Shown: positions 45,289 to 59,241, numbered from the stretch's first letter. The stretch is 64,000 bases of DNA from Rhea pennata (GCF_028389875.1 NC_084672.1:4625501-4689500); one strand, 5' to 3'. The notes: generated by a model not told the origin, from the letters alone. Numbers and translations are program-made.

Positions 45289-48200
45289 TCGAGCTGTGCT
45301 AGAGAGACAGGCCTAGCTGCAGCTTAGCTAAATTTAGTCGTTCCAAACTATTAAAAATATTTTCAAATGCTCCGGTAAGTCTTTCAAAAATTTCCTAAGG
45401 TTGCAAAACAGAGGTAAAAATTCAGTCTTCGCTGGCGCGCTCTGGCTGTCTCCGCGTCCCGGCCCGCCGTACCGGCACGTCGTCGGTGCGTTGTAGCCCG
45501 CGAAGTGCGAACGAGCAGCACAAGTGCAACGCAAACACCTTCTCGAACTTCCCGGTTCACCGGCTGGGCTGCTGGTCCGGAAATCGCGAAGGTTGTTTGA
45601 AGCGCTCGGGACTGTTTTTCACGAAGACCCTGCAGAAAACTACTGGAAAATGTCATTGGTTTAATTCCGCATATTGACTAGTCCCTTTCAAGAAGCCGGC
45701 GTTGGAAAGCGATGTTCTTCTTATAGCGGTGACGAGGACAACATCAAAATGTTCTGTTAGTCGGAAAATCGGAGTTAGCTGTCCCCGTTTCTGGGCAGCT
45801 GACAGACGGATCATTTGAGCAGTGGTTTCACGACGACAACTGACGTGAGCCTTAGAGAATTTTTATATTACGTCTGCACTTAAAAATAATTTAACGTGAA
45901 AAAGAAGAGATTAAAGTAGATATTAAGGAGCCGGTTTGAAACTCTTTAATGATTCCCCGCGAAGCGGGCAGACAAATATTTCTGCTGAGAAGGGTCAGAC
46001 TGCTGCGAAGACGAAGCCAAGCCCTGCAAGAGAAGGATCCCTCCATCATCCTCTTTCTGCAAGATGAGTTTCTGCACTGTCACGTGTGATACTTGTTTTG
46101 CACAGAAACAGGTATTGCTTCTGTTACAATATACATAAAAATGCTTACTTTGGTATGGAGCAAGGTTTCTTAATATGGAAATAACTAAATACGGTTCTGC
46201 TATTCTTTTATGTGAGCAAGAAAGTAAAAATGAATAATCCGAAGTGCATCTGGAGAGCTGCGCAGGTGGGAACAGCGATACCTGCCTGCAGCACGGCCGT
46301 ATCAGCCGTAGTGTGTACTACCTCTACCGCTTTTCAGGACTGCAGCGCTCAGCCCCTGCTCAGGGATGGCGCCGGCGCCGGCACGCAGCCCCGGGCTTGC
46401 AGAACGCCTGCGTGAGCTCTCGGCCCGCTGCTCTCGCCTCCCGCGCTTGCCGAGCGGCGCCGGGCGCTGCCTGCCCGCGCCGGGCCCTGCCTGCCCGCGG
46501 CGCCCCGGCCCGGGGCCGCTTTCCCGCGAGGAGCCGCCGCGGCAGCGCGGGCGGATGTGCCGCCTGCCCTCACCCCGCCGGGGCTCGCTCGGCTTTCGGG
46601 GCTCGGGAGAGGGCGAAAAGCAGCTGCAACGACCCTGAAATCATCCTGGCTTGCAGCGGGCCCTGACCTGGCTTCTGCCCAGCCCCAGCTCGGGGAACAG
46701 GACGGTTATGCGGAATCCATTCGCGGTTTACGGGCGCGATGCGATGGTCCAGCCTCGAGCGAGCCTCGCGGGGGTGTCTGTGGTGTTTGCAGCGCCACGT
46801 GCCAAACCTTAAGCAACTCAAGGGGGCCGCTGGAGCCGCCCCGTCCGACGAGGAACAGAGCAGAAGGCTTTGGAAATAACCTTTTGTCCTCTTGAACCGC
46901 TTTCCTTCCCCAGCCCATTTTTAATTGTTTAAATTTAAAAGGCCGATTAATTCTTCGGTGTCTGGCTGAAGCCTGTGGCAGTTTCATCTCCTCCCCCCCT
47001 TGGTACCCAAGCTTGGAAGATTTTATGAGACGGTAATTGCGGGTACCAAAGGGAGACGAAGGAAGCAAGGTGACGCACCGGCGAGGGAGGGGAGCTACCC
47101 ACGAAACAGCCGCACCCCGGGAATCTGCTTCATGATTTGGCGGTGTAGTGCGGCAAATTGGTGTAAAATAACCAGTGCCCGTTTGTAGCCCAGCCCGGGC
47201 TGCCTGCAGGCTTTGCAGCTGGTTGGGTTCCCCCCTCCCCCCGGTCCTTCTCCTTCCTGTGGGTCAACGAGGGGTTTTCAACGAGGATCCACGTTTCCCG
47301 GGCGCGAAATCCACCCCGGCTCTTGCCGGCGACCCGAGACGGGCCCTATGTCACGGGCGAAATATGCGGCGCCCGAAAACCCGGAGTGGATCGCGGCGCG
47401 GCGGGAAGGGGGCGGCGCCGCCGCAGGCGCGTCCCCGCCCACGCGCGGGGCTCCCGCCGCGGGGCTCGCTCGACACCAGTGTCGGGGACGCGCTCCGGGG
47501 CAAGCAGCGCTCGTTTGGGCAGCGGGAGCTCCGAGGGGCGCGCGAAGGAGCCCGGGCCGCCGCCGCCGCTTTCCTGAAAGCGCCTTAGAATTGCCTTTCT
47601 GACGGATTTTTTGCAGTGGGTCGGAAGCGTCTGAGATTCCCGAGACCGAAAGAGACTCGAAAAACGCGTTTCCTGTCCTTCGTTGCGGGTTGTTTCCGCG
47701 GTTCGCTCGACAGCCCTCCGCGGCGGCGCGCGGGTCGCGCTCCTCCCGCGGCGCGGGCCGCCCGGACGTCTCCTTCGGATGCTCCTGCGGCTCGGCCGGA
47801 CGGGCCGAGGAGGGCGGGAGGCGACACGGGTTAAAACACGACGGTGTTAACGGCCCGGATACGGGCAGGTGGACTCAGCCACGCCGAGTCCGAAGATCCA
47901 GATCTGGGTGTGGAGCTACGCGTTAGTAACAGGAATTAGTAACTCCTGTTTGTGCTGGAATTGCTCGGCTGGCCGCGGGGCAGCGCGAGGCCGCGCGGGG
48001 CAACGCCGCTCGCCGTTTCGGTTTCTGACTTTCTGTTTTTTAAACCGCACTCTGGTCGCTTTAAAAGCGTGCGGCAACTATTCGGCTGTCGTTACTGAGC
48101 GAAAATATATAAGTAGGGGAAACGCTGCATTGCCCAAATTACGTCGTCTGGGGCCGGGGGCGGGGGGGGACACAGCCGTCGGCAGCCTCGCAAGGACGCC

Positions 48201-51200
48201 GCTTTCGGAGCTTTGCCTGCCCTGCGCTGCCCCAGACTCTTCCCGCCACGCGTTTCGAATTCAGCGCTTGGAAATGCTTCTCCTCCCGAGCCCAGCAAAC
48301 AGACTTCGAAAACCTCAGGAACCCCTGAGTTTACTCAGATAGCTCTCTTTAACCTATGGTCTTTTTACTTGAAAGAGCAATATTCAATCCAAAACTGTTT
48401 AATTAATTAGAGATGGTTGCACTAAAGCAAGTACAGCAAATTTATCACAAGGGATGCTACAGCCATTAAATAATCAAATAACAATACCATTAAGTCAGTA
48501 ATTAGTATGTACAATAAATGGCTAGACTGTGTTAATGGAATCAGTGATACATCCTGGGCAGGGTCTGAGCCCGTACTGCGGTACAGGAAAATCATCCAGC
48601 GTTCTTGATCCTCTGCAAGGAACGCAAAAGCTTTCTCTCCTTTTTCAGGATTTATCCTACATCCAGAAATCCTTCCAAAATCCTAGCTGGTGGCTGCACC
48701 TGGTGCAACCTGGTGGCTCTAGCACAGCCATATATAACAATATCTGGGGAATAAGATGTTCTTACTTAAGCAAACACAAAAATATTAGTTGAATAAAAGA
48801 ACAGAAGAAAGTAGAAAAGCACAAATCTATTCTGAAGGTGAATAAGGTCTATGGAAGAATTCATGGCAACGTTGAGAGAAAGATGCTCCAGGTAATACTT
48901 AGGCAACATGGTCTTGAAATGTGCTTAGACGTTTTATCCCATGATTGCACTGCGGTAGTGGCTGGAGCTGCGGCGGCGTGTCGGTGTGGCTTGGCTCCGG
49001 CGTGGAGACGTGTACACGCAACAGCCCCAAGACCGGGAAAATCAGATTTACAGAACATGGACATGGACAGAAGTGTCGTGACACAGTGCAGAAACAACCT
49101 TAGAAGAAAACACCATGTCTTTGAAATGCTGCTCTGGAGGTGGTTGCTCGGACCACAGTGCTTTCCACATGAGCCACCCCATAGACGGGCGATGAATGAC
49201 AAATTTTTAATTAAAAAGGCTGACCGCTTGGTTATGCTTCCATAACATCAAGTGAAGCAACTGCTTTTCTACTCACCCGTTAAAGAGCCTCCAGGAAAAG
49301 AGATTCAAAGCAAAAAAGTGCATCCCACTCCTTTCGCAGATGATCTCCTGATCTTGGCTGCTTACAGTCTATCACGCTGGCTCTGGAAAAGTTAATCAAG
49401 GATACACACATTCCTCGGAGCAGATCCCACCAGACAGTGTCATGTTTTAATTAGGCAGTTCCAAGGAAACTGTTTACAAGGCTCCTTCAAATGCCTCCCT
49501 TGCGTTGGCACCCTCCTACCACAACGGCAATATTTAGTAGGAAGGTCCTAGGTGCGGTTCTCCTGCAGCTTATCTGAATGTCAATCAGCTCATCAGAAGT
49601 GCATGGTGAGAAGTGATCAAGACCAAAGAGAAACAGCGTCTGTCTTTCTCGGGAAGCAGTATTTTGGTTATGGAAGAATTTGGGCTCCATTAGTGAATTT
49701 TCTCCAGTAGGGGCTGCCAGAAACGCGGCCTGAGGCCACGGTGAAAGGGGCTGCCCTGAAGCCTTGGAGTCCCTGCCCAGGCCACGCTCCTGGGAGGGGG
49801 AAAATCCATCCTCCAGCTTGGCCCTCTGATGGCACAAGAGTCTTTTGGACTTTTCTTAGCGACATTGATAGCGAAATCCCACGGCGGGGAGGGGTGGTCC
49901 ATTGGCTGCCGGCTCATCGTGCCATGGCAGCAGCCAAGACGTGAGCACGGCCACCTTCACCACCGCTTCCCCTGTGGCTGGGACACAGCGAAGAACTTTG
50001 CGCTCTCAGGGTGGAAATGGGGCTCTGCTGAAGCCCAGCTGAGGTGAAGCACAAGGCCCGTGGAAATGGAGCAGAACATCTGATATTGGAGCAGTCTGGG
50101 TGACGCCAAGGTGTCCAGGTCGTGGGGAGCCAGAGCAAGGAGGAGGCAGCCCGTGGTGGAGAGACATCAAAAGGTTGCTGAGGGAGGCTGAGGGTAGGAG
50201 AGATGAGGTCTGCAGTGACTGTCTGCAGTTCTGTCCTTTTTATCCACCTCTCACCATATGCTCTTGGCAAAAGAGCTGTGGTATGAAGGAATCACTTCAC
50301 TTCCACTGAAACGCAGCTGCGTCAGGCTGCGCAGCTGTAGTCAGTGACAGAAAGATACTGGGTGCTTTTTAAACCGTAAGGGGAGTTTACAGAGGCTTAA
50401 TGAAGTTATCCAGTGTGAGTTCAGCTGGGTTATGAGGGTGGAGAAGCCCTTCCCCTTCGAAACAGGGAAGCAGAGCTTGCGCTGAACAGAAGTCCCGGGG
50501 TTTTCTGTGTCCACCAGAAGAAAAACGACATGAAAAGTTCATTGATATTTCTCAGCTGATATGATGGGGTCTGACTCAGACCGGGGGAAATTGCAGGCTG
50601 TTGTCTCAGAGGGCTCTTGCAAGGTAATAAAAAGTTTCCTGGAATGATTTATGAATTGGATTGCACAGAGGAAGAGAAGAAAAGGAAATGGGAGAACCTG
50701 GGTTACGCGAGGCGCCACAGAACGCTTGTGATTTTCCAACACTCGTGGGTAAAGGGTCCAGATCTGCCTGTTTTGGGGGTTTTGTACGTTGATAGGTACT
50801 TCACTCTCCCAATAACCAACATTCCAGTTACTAAAATATATAGTTTTACCTTTCTATCGTTAAAAAGATCCCTTCCTACATATGTCTTCTACTGAACCAG
50901 TTGGTACTTCACAGTTTGGATGTGGCTGCCTTTTACAGAAGAAGAGGGTTGGATCAAAAGCTCGATCTCACCTTATTTGAAAATAAATTGACCCTTTGAA
51001 CAGTTGTTTGTGTGAGTCATGGAAGAACTGAGGTGGCAGAAGAGGACTGGAAGAAAAAAATATTCGCTGCAATCTCCGAGGAACAAATGAAGAATGATCC
51101 TAACATCTGGCTTGTGACTGCAATGGGCCGAGTTACTATACCCAGAGAAGGCGTCGTTAAGCTTTTACGATGAAATACCCAGGAAGATCATCGGACGGGT

Positions 51201-54199
51201 GACCTCAGTGGCAGTTTATGCCTCTCGGGGATCTCCCCTTATCAGCAGCATGCAGGAGGGGGTTGTGAGGATGAGGAGAGGACATGGCTGCGGTGAGGAA
51301 GCTCCAGCCAGCTGGAGAAGCCAGTGGAAGTAGGAGTAGTAGCATCTGTGGACCTAGAGAAAGCTCGGGGCGGTGGGGACATGCCTGGTGGGCAGCGGTG
51401 GCTCATACGAACGTGTTTGGAGTCTGTTTTGCCTGCCTTCTCCAGGCCCCGTGGGTCAGCCTGGAGGTCCAGCCCCGCGCGAGCTTCTGCTGCGCTTCAC
51501 CGCGGCCGGTGAGGCCTCCTCAGCGGCTGCGATTTGGTGGGTTTCCTGAGGCTGCAAAGGCTTTGAGAGCTCCTGTTGCAGCCCCTCTGTCTGGAAAGCG
51601 CGTACGAGATGTTCGCCAGATAGCAATAAAAGACCTGGATGTATTTTCTTCTCCTTTTCTAATCACTGACGTTCAAATGCTATTCAGATAATATCTGTAA
51701 AATATTAACCTGCTAGACAATGTGTCCTATGAAAGTAAGTCCTGATATGAAGGTAACTTTTTTTTTTTCAGTTAGGTATTGGTGAGAAACAACACTGTTA
51801 AACGGCGGGGGGGGAGGCTGAAAGAGTGCAGCAACGTAGCTGGAGCGTCTCTCATTTGGAGCCAGCCTCGCTGCCGTTGGACTACTCAGGACTCTGGCGT
51901 TACAGCAGTGAAGCCCTAATCAATATGGATGGAGGTTTTCATGTAGTGAAAAATTTATGTAAGTTTATCTGGAAGGTTTCTAAAACTAATAGCATTTGTC
52001 AAATGAATATTATACAATTAGTGTCTGTCTGAAATACTGGCAGTCTACTATTCATTTTAACATAAGAATGGGAACACCAATGTTATCTGAGCTCTAATTA
52101 CTGTGGGAAGGAGCAAAATACCAGCAACGGGGACAGAAGCTGGTCTGTCCTAGCCCTGTCTGTCCCGTGCCCGTTGCCAGGTGTTGGGACGTGTTTGCCA
52201 CCCGAGAGCTGTTTTAGGGCACCAGAAAGCCCAAACCAAAGCGATCCGCTGAGTGAGATGTTCTCAGTTTGAAAATGTGATGGCATTTGGTGTATCACAG
52301 ACTTAATTTGCGTTATCCTTGCATATGTGCAGCTTATCACCAGGACGCTGATTTTCTGCAGTGGCAATGCATTGTGCAAACACGGCGACTGTTGTTTTCT
52401 GCCGCCCTTCACACACCTCTTGCTGGTGGCAAATAAGGGAATGAATTGCAGTCCCAATGCTTCTTGCTCAGTTGTCCTTCCAGGAAAAAATAAAGAGAGA
52501 AGTCACTGAAAACCCGATTTTTCATAAATACAGTAACATTGAAAAATGGCAAAAGCAACTCAAGCCAAGAGCTTGGTCCTGCCCTCCATCACACGTACTT
52601 GAAAACTCCTCCAGTAATTTGTGCTTTTGTGCAAGTCCTTCTATAGCATTTGCACTTGGAGAAGATTTTTGGGGTGCGCAGAAGTGCAGGTGGTGCCGAG
52701 GTCTGCTCCGCGGCGGGAGGCTCCTGTGCCTCCTGCTGCAAGGCAGAGGCAAGCAAACCCCAAATGCAGGGCAGCTTTACGCTTAATTTCAAGCTCTTCG
52801 CTCCCAAACTGCTGCGTTTGGGCTCTGCAGTTATATAGCACCATAAGCTACTAAACACATAAAAACATATTACCCTTTAAGATCTTGATTGTCTCTGGTT
52901 TACTATGCCTACTCAAGGGTGTTATGTTTTACACAGGACGATATTACAGTACATGTGATAAAACTACTGTATCATCGCTACGGCCAGAGTGGCCTGTGCC
53001 GAGATCCATGGTGGGGGGGAACGGGTGTGAAACGGAGCCACGAGGCTTCAAGGCTTAAATGCCAAATTTAACATATGGGGTCCAGGGAGAGCGATTCAGG
53101 AGTAAAGTGAGTATGCAGGTTTAATCCTCTTGCTCTTCAAGAGCAACAACCCTCTCCAGAAAGTAGGAATTCCTCAAGGTTTCTTCCTGAGGTCCTTAAG
53201 ACCCAGTCAAATCAGCAGGTCTCACCATCCAGAAGAGCGTTAGCAATGTGGCCTTATCTCTGTTATTTCTATCTGGATCTGGAAAGTGGAGAAAGCAGCC
53301 AAATATCTCATCACTTATCTTGAGTTTACTAATCTATCCCAAACTCTTGTGAGAAGAGCAGTCTCTGATAAGATCCTACCCTGTGATGGTGGATGTTCTG
53401 AAAAATCAGGTCTCACTAGATTTCAGTAAGAGGTTGGAATCCCATGCCTTAACCCCTATCTGACTTTGCTTGGAGATGATACTACTATTTTTTATATGTA
53501 TTTTACTACTCTGTCTGTCTTTTCCCTACACTTCCTGCAGCAAACAATTCAAATCCTCAGGCACAAAGATCCAGGTATTTCAGATCTAATTGAAAAGCCT
53601 CTTCAGGAATGCACTTAAGCATGTGCTCAGCTTCAGGGACACATCCAGAACAGTGATGATCTTAAAAATGTACTTAAGTGTTTTCCTTCACTTGTGACAG
53701 ATTTTGGTAAAATAGTATCCAGTGTACTTTTTTTTAATGTAGGACCACATAGCAGAAAGAGTACATTTTCAAGCAAAATCACTTACCTTTTCAGAGAGAG
53801 TTTTTCTTAAATGATTTACATTAGAAGTTTGGAGAGATTAAGTAATGTTTAAAATTATTGCATAATAAATAACTGACATGAAAAAAGCAGACTGACAAGT
53901 GAATTCTTCCTCTTAAGCCTAGGGAAAAAAAAAGAAAAGGTGATCTTGGACAGATGATCTTTAAACAAGGGAAAGTGGGAGTTCATGAGAACATTTCAGA
54001 TTTCCCACCAAGGTCCAACTGCAAAAGAAGCTTTGCAAGAGCAGTAGGTATTTTTTTTTTGTACAATTTCTTGCACAGACAGCCCGATTCCTTTCCTAGG
54101 GACCGCGGAGAAGCGTGTTAAGCTTTGCTTCACTCCCTGCATTCAGTGTAGAGAGTTTTTGGGAAAGTTGCCCAGATGCTGTGGACCAAGTTCAGCTCC

Positions 54200-54280
54200 A
54201 GCGTAAGCAGACAGAATTCCCACTGAAATCAATGGGCGTTGCACCTGCTGACTTTGGAGCTGAATATGGCCCAATCTGGG
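54200..54280. repeat. Relic of an ancient amniote repeat
   Basis: 'cccactgaaatcaatgggcg', 'ttgcacctgctgactttgga' and 'gctgaatatggccc' closely follow the sauropsid pattern CCCACTGAAATCAATGGGAG - TTGCACCTGCTGACTT - AGCTGAATTTGGCCC. This is the best preserved copy of this family in the window. Confidence 0.5.
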
Positions 54281-56749
54281 GATACTATAAAGGTTCTGTT
54301 TCCAAAGTTTCTTCTGGCTCGTTTTATGGGAATGCAGACCTGGCGCCAGGAACGTCAGAAGACCAATAAATTCACTATGGGAACTTCCAGGCAAATGACA
54401 ACTCTCCCTCGCAAAACAAATCCAGAAGCACACATGACGCTGAAGGACAAATGCTCAGTCTTTCCCTGGTTCATTTGCATGAGTACCGGTTTCAGCTTAG
54501 AAATGCTCCGAAGGGAGAAAATGGGGAGCACGCGGTTGGGAGAGGTATTAAGGAAATGCCTCGGGGGGTTTGTCCGGCATCTTTGGACAAATATTTTAAC
54601 GGTCCAGAATATTTCTGAGCTTTAGGAGTAGTGGGAGGGTACAGATACAAGCTCTTTGATGGCTCATCTTAGCAGCTGTCATGCTACGTATTCCCAATTT
54701 GGGCTGAATTATAGCTGTGGATGTCGGGGGGGGGGAATGTACGGACGGGGCTGAGGGAGCCCATCCAGAAAAAAAGCAGTAGCCTGAATGCATCCACGTG
54801 GCACCGACTACAGAGGAGTTAGTAAAAGCGTTATGTAAACGAGACAGAGCTCGTCTCCGTCGGGGCTGTAACCTGCTGGTACGTGGGATTTAAGCAAGGG
54901 AGAGTCGAAGTCCGTTTCTTGAGTAACTCCTCCGTTCTGGAACCAGCCTATTCACAGGATACGTATATTCCTGGCACGTTGTTTGTAGATGGTGTAAATA
55001 CAAAAAGAGAAAATTATGACTGCAATTAAAGAAAACGTCTCGGAACCCTCACATTAAAAAAAAAATAAAGGAAGTTTTAATTTGCTTTAAATTCTACACA
55101 AAACCAGCAGTAGACCTGTATCCCCTATTCCGATTTGACCTAAAGCTTGAAAATATTTGAAGTTAGTATTTCTGGTTCGAGTCCGTTTCCTTGGTAAACA
55201 AAGCAAGCGCGTCGAGCCGGTGGTTTAAATACGGCATCGTGGGGGAAGCGCGGGAGTCCCGGAGCGCTGCTTAGACTTAACCTCTTCCCCAAACCACCCA
55301 GGATTAACAACCCTATTTCCACCTCCTCCCTCTTTAGGCTAATGCTCCTTCTCTCGCCCTCCAGCGAATGAGTCACCATTTCGAAATAGGCGGTCGTACG
55401 GGACGCGCGCTGTAAACGAGGGGGAAATCGATGTCAAGACCCACGGAGCGCGAACGGCCCTTCCAAACCGACCTCCGGACGTCACTTCGACGCGTGCGCG
55501 GCCGTTCCCAGCTACGCCTCAATTTACCCTAAAAATCTAACGCTACTTTGAGCTCTTTAGGAAAAACGCCAGGCCCGATCCCGACCTTCGCAGGCGACAT
55601 TCCTGTCCCAGGCGAGAGGGAGTCAGTTTTTCTTCAACAGCTCCTGGAAATTTTTTTGCTCTCTCAGTGCTGGTGAGCGACTTTTTCTCGCGTTCCTCCG
55701 CGACCTTCTCGGCCGCAGGACCCGGCAGAGGAGGGACGGGCTCCCTGCTGCCGCCAGCGACGGCCGGGAGGAGCCGTCGGATGCGTTGACCTGTCGCAGA
55801 ACTGATGGAGCCCTGAAAGCAGGGAAAACCGGAGGACGGATGGTTTTGTGTCTACCGTGCATGTGTAATATTTAAGTCTTTTCACTCTGTATCAAATTCT
55901 CTCCATGCAAATGGACTGTTACAGGCCGTAAGTCAGTCCACTGTTGACACGGAGAGACACCAGAGGTTTATTTTGAAGTCGCTTGGAAAGAAATGACTGC
56001 ATAACTGAGATTTAAAATAAGCAAATAAACAAACAGCTGGGCCCGGCGTCGGGGTTTCGCCCGAAGCCCCCCGCGCCCCGGCAGCCGCTCCCGCCCGCCC
56101 CCCGGGGCCGCTTCGCCGCGGTTCGGGGGCGCGAAAGCGGAGGCGAGCGTGCAAACCGCCGGCTTTCGGCGCACAAGCGGCTCGCCGGCGCCGCCGAGGC
56201 TCGGTGCGACCGCAGCGTGTGCCGGCGGCCTCGGGAAGCGCTGCCGAAAAGGCACAAACATCAGCATAATTCATCGGCGGCTATTTCAGGCAGGTGCACG
56301 GGAACTCGGAATATACGGCACTCACCGCTCGCTGCAGTTGCTATGGATATGATAGCTCGGGCCCGAAACGAGGGTTGTAAATGTTGCCGTGCGCTTATTA
56401 TTGTTGTTGTTATTAAAACGCGAATTTTATAGTTATTCCTGCTCAGCCGCTGCCCCTAAATCGTCCCCGTAACGGCGTGTTTCTTTGAAGGAGGGACGCG
56501 TACGAGAAAGGAGTTATAAACAACACCCGTTCTTCCCTTCTGGTTTTTATTTGCTACAGAAGGGACCAATTTTGAGCCGCTGTTTGCAGCAGTAGCAGGG
56601 CAGGAAGACTTAGAAATCACTCAGAGCGCAGCAGAGCGGAGAAGGGGGCTTCGTCCGGGTCCGCACCTGGACACGCTGGTATTTAAGTGTTGCACAGCAC
56701 CAACATATCCAATTGTTGGGGTTTTTCGAGGGGGATCCTAAAGAGATTC

Positions 56750-58834
56750 TGCTTGTTACCAGCCTGTAAAACGGGGTTTACACCCGGAGGTTGGGGCGGG
56801 GGCAGGAAGGCGGCGATGGCCCGGGACCGCCTCGCGCCGGCAGCGCGGACCGCTCGGAGGCTGCGAGCAGCTCGCGCCGGGTAAGGAGGTCAGCCGGCCC
56901 CGAAACCGCCGCCGGAGCCAAAATAAAGTCTAGGCCGGCCCGCGCGGAGCGCTAGCGCCGAGGCGGGGGGAGCAGCGAGGCCCCTCTGCCCCCCCGGGGG
57001 CGTTTCACCGTTTCACCGCCGCGCTTCCCGCGTTTTCCCCTTCCCCGGGACGCGGGAGCGCTGCACGGCGCTCCGGGGGGGGGGGGGGGGGCCATGCTTC
57101 CCTCTGTCCGTCTGTCCATCCCCGGGGCCACGAAGCGTTGCGGGGGACGGGGGAGGCGTGCGGCCCGGCGCAAAGCCGGAGGAGGAGCGACCGCAGCAGG
57201 GCCAGCGGGACGGGGGGGAAAGACGTTTGGCACCGCAGCGCCGAGGGGAGATCGAGTCACGAGAAAAAGCGACGTCTCACGCTGCCGAAAATTACACTCG
57301 AGGCCTCACGTGTAAAAAGAAAGGAGGGAAAAACTTTGCACGGATGTAGACAGGCAACATGCATTAAATAATACATACACACACACCTTGTTCTCGTAAC
57401 AGTGCATTTACCATTAGCAGCGTCACGTAGGGGAGGCTGCCAGGATGGGGACGCCAGGCGGCACGGGAGGACGGCGACGGCTGCCGAGCCGCCGGGCGCG
57501 AGCGGCTGCTAGCCTCGGGGGCGGCCGCACGGAGCAACCGCAAGAAATTTCCCAGGTGGGAAGATCTTCCCGGCCATGTTAACCGAATCCCTGAAAAGTG
57601 GCAGCTTGCCCCCTAGCTGGTGGAGGTCGAAGTCCGTGGAGGCTTCTCCTCTTTCCCGCGGGCCGTGCGAGCTAACGGGGGAGGAAGACGCCAAGCCTGG
57701 ACCGTTCTGACACGGCGACTTGTGTAAAAATGGGCAAAGAACTGTAAAAAGGAAAACGCAGAGCTATGCACGAGGCTGTGGAAAACGACGTGGCAAGGTA
57801 ACTGGAAGTCGTTGCAACGCGACGCGCTCAAGGAGTCTTTAGGCTGAACGCGGACGCTCACGTTCGACAGCTGCACGGCTGAGGCGACACCTCGCTCGCT
57901 GCCGAACCACAGCAGAGCCACCCGCAGGCCCCTGCTCGCCGGCGCTGGGGCGTCACGTGCATGGCTCTCCATGCCAAGGCATCGCAGCAGACCCGCGACC
58001 GCTCAGGATACCCGCGCGCTGCGCGGCAGCACGGCCCCCGCGCGGCCCCGAAGTCCAAACCTTCCCTTCGCGAGCTGGTCACATCCACCTCCGCTTGAGG
58101 CCTGCAGCCGCGGGCGGCGCAGAACCGCGCGCGGGCGACACGCTGCGCCGCCGCCTGCTCCGGCCGGCGAGCCCAGCCCGAGCGTTCGCCTCCCTCGTTC
58201 CCCCGGCCCAAACCCGCGCGCCCGAAACCACCGCGCTTCGACGCTCGGGCTTTCGGCTGTGCTCCGCAGCGTTCGAACCACGTGCAAATAGCAGCGATTA
58301 CAGGCAGCAAATGAACAAACGGCCCGCGCTAAAACCGCAGCCGGGCGTTTCTGTTTCTTCGTAACGCAGTCCTTTAATTTTTCTGCTTGTTTTCTTTTTT
58401 TTCTCCTGAAAAAGGCAGAGGTGGTTTCCGCGGTGCCTCGCTCGCCTCCCGCCCGCCCCCAGGCGCGGCCGCGCAGCGGGCACCGAGCGGCTCCCGCGCC
58501 CCGCGCAGGCCCCGCGCCGCCGCCGCCGCCCCGCCGCGCGGAGTGGAGCGCGGCCCCGCGGAGCGCAGCGCAGCGCAGCGCGGCCCCTCGCCCCCGGCCC
58601 CGCGCGGGGCGCAGCCGCGCCCGCTCCGCGCGCCGCCGCTCCGGCTTTTGCCTCGCGCCCGCTCCCAGCCCCGCCACCGCCGCCGCGCGCGCCGCCGCCG
58701 CCGCCGCCTGGGCGAGGGGAGCCCGCGCGGGAGGGGGCAGCGCGCGCGCGCGGCTCTGTGAGGGCGTGTGCGCGCGCGCGGGAGGCGGCGGCGGCGGAGC
58801 GGGGCGGGCGTGAGCCCCGTCCCCGCGCGGCCGC
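56750..58834 (+). promoter_or_regulatory. IGF1R: IGF1R CpG-island promoter
   Basis: A long, very CpG-rich stretch upstream of the leader, with GC-box-like GGGGCGGG motifs (for example near 58800) and no TATA box in the expected place, as known for the human gene. It includes a 17-G run (57075-57091), an AT-richer stretch at about 57300-57420, repeated GCGCA units near 58565-58580 and alternating CG runs (58740-58780) with Z-DNA potential. Open frames here are compositional. Confidence 0.65.
57075..57091 (+). repeat. G run of 17
   Basis: Seventeen consecutive G on the plus strand, preceded by CTCC. It is a candidate G-quadruplex and also a likely site of length error in sequencing. Confidence 0.85.
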
Positions 58835-59207
58835 ACAGAGCAGCGGCGGCGGCGGCGGGCGAGGCGGCGGCTCTTGTTTACCAGCGTTAACTGTGCGCCG
58901 CGCACAGCGAGCCAGCGCGGAGGAGGAGGAGGAGGAGGAGGAAGGGCGGGAGAAAGAGGCGGCGGCGCGGCGCAAACGCTGCCGCGGGCGAGCGGCGAAT
59001 CAGTGGGGAGGAGCGGCGGACCCTTCCCCCGCCCGCCCGGCCGTCCCCTCCCTCCCCTCCCCTCCCCGGAGGAATTACGGACCCTTCGCGGCCAGCTCGC
59101 GGGCTTTGACCTTCAGCGGAGCGGATCGCCTTGCGCGGCGCCCCCGCCCCGCGCTGGGCTGAGCGAGGGGGAGGCGCAGCACACCCGGAGGAGGAGGAGG
59201 GAAACAA

Positions 59208-59241
59208 CCCCCCCCCCCCCCCAAAAAAAAAAAAAAAAAAA
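59208..59241 (+). repeat. C15 followed by A19
   Basis: Fifteen C directly followed by nineteen A inside the IGF1R leader. It is likely length-variable and error-prone. Confidence 0.85.

Larger units (their letters stand above)
44291..56750. other. Intergenic DNA between the minisatellite and the IGF1R island
   Basis: No protein gene is supported on either strand. CpG-rich blocks lie at about 44.3-45.2, 46.3-46.9, 47.2-48.3 and 55.4-56.4 kb; AT-richer DNA fills 48.3-55.1 kb. Short homeobox-like TTAATTAATTAG occurs near 48400. Other items, given separately, are a forkhead-type pair, an RFX X-box and an ancient repeat relic. An unannotated non-coding transcript cannot be excluded from sequence alone. 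Confidence 0.5.

Noticed and set aside
48838-49245. 135-codon plus-strand frame
   Set aside because: No recognised similarity and no supporting splice sites; length is unremarkable for the local composition.
49914-50270. 118-codon minus-strand frame
   Set aside because: Rich in Ser, Pro and Thr without any motif; no neighbouring exon found.
58003-59207. 300- and 225-codon frames in the IGF1R island
   Set aside because: Compositional; they overlap the promoter and leader and look like no known protein.
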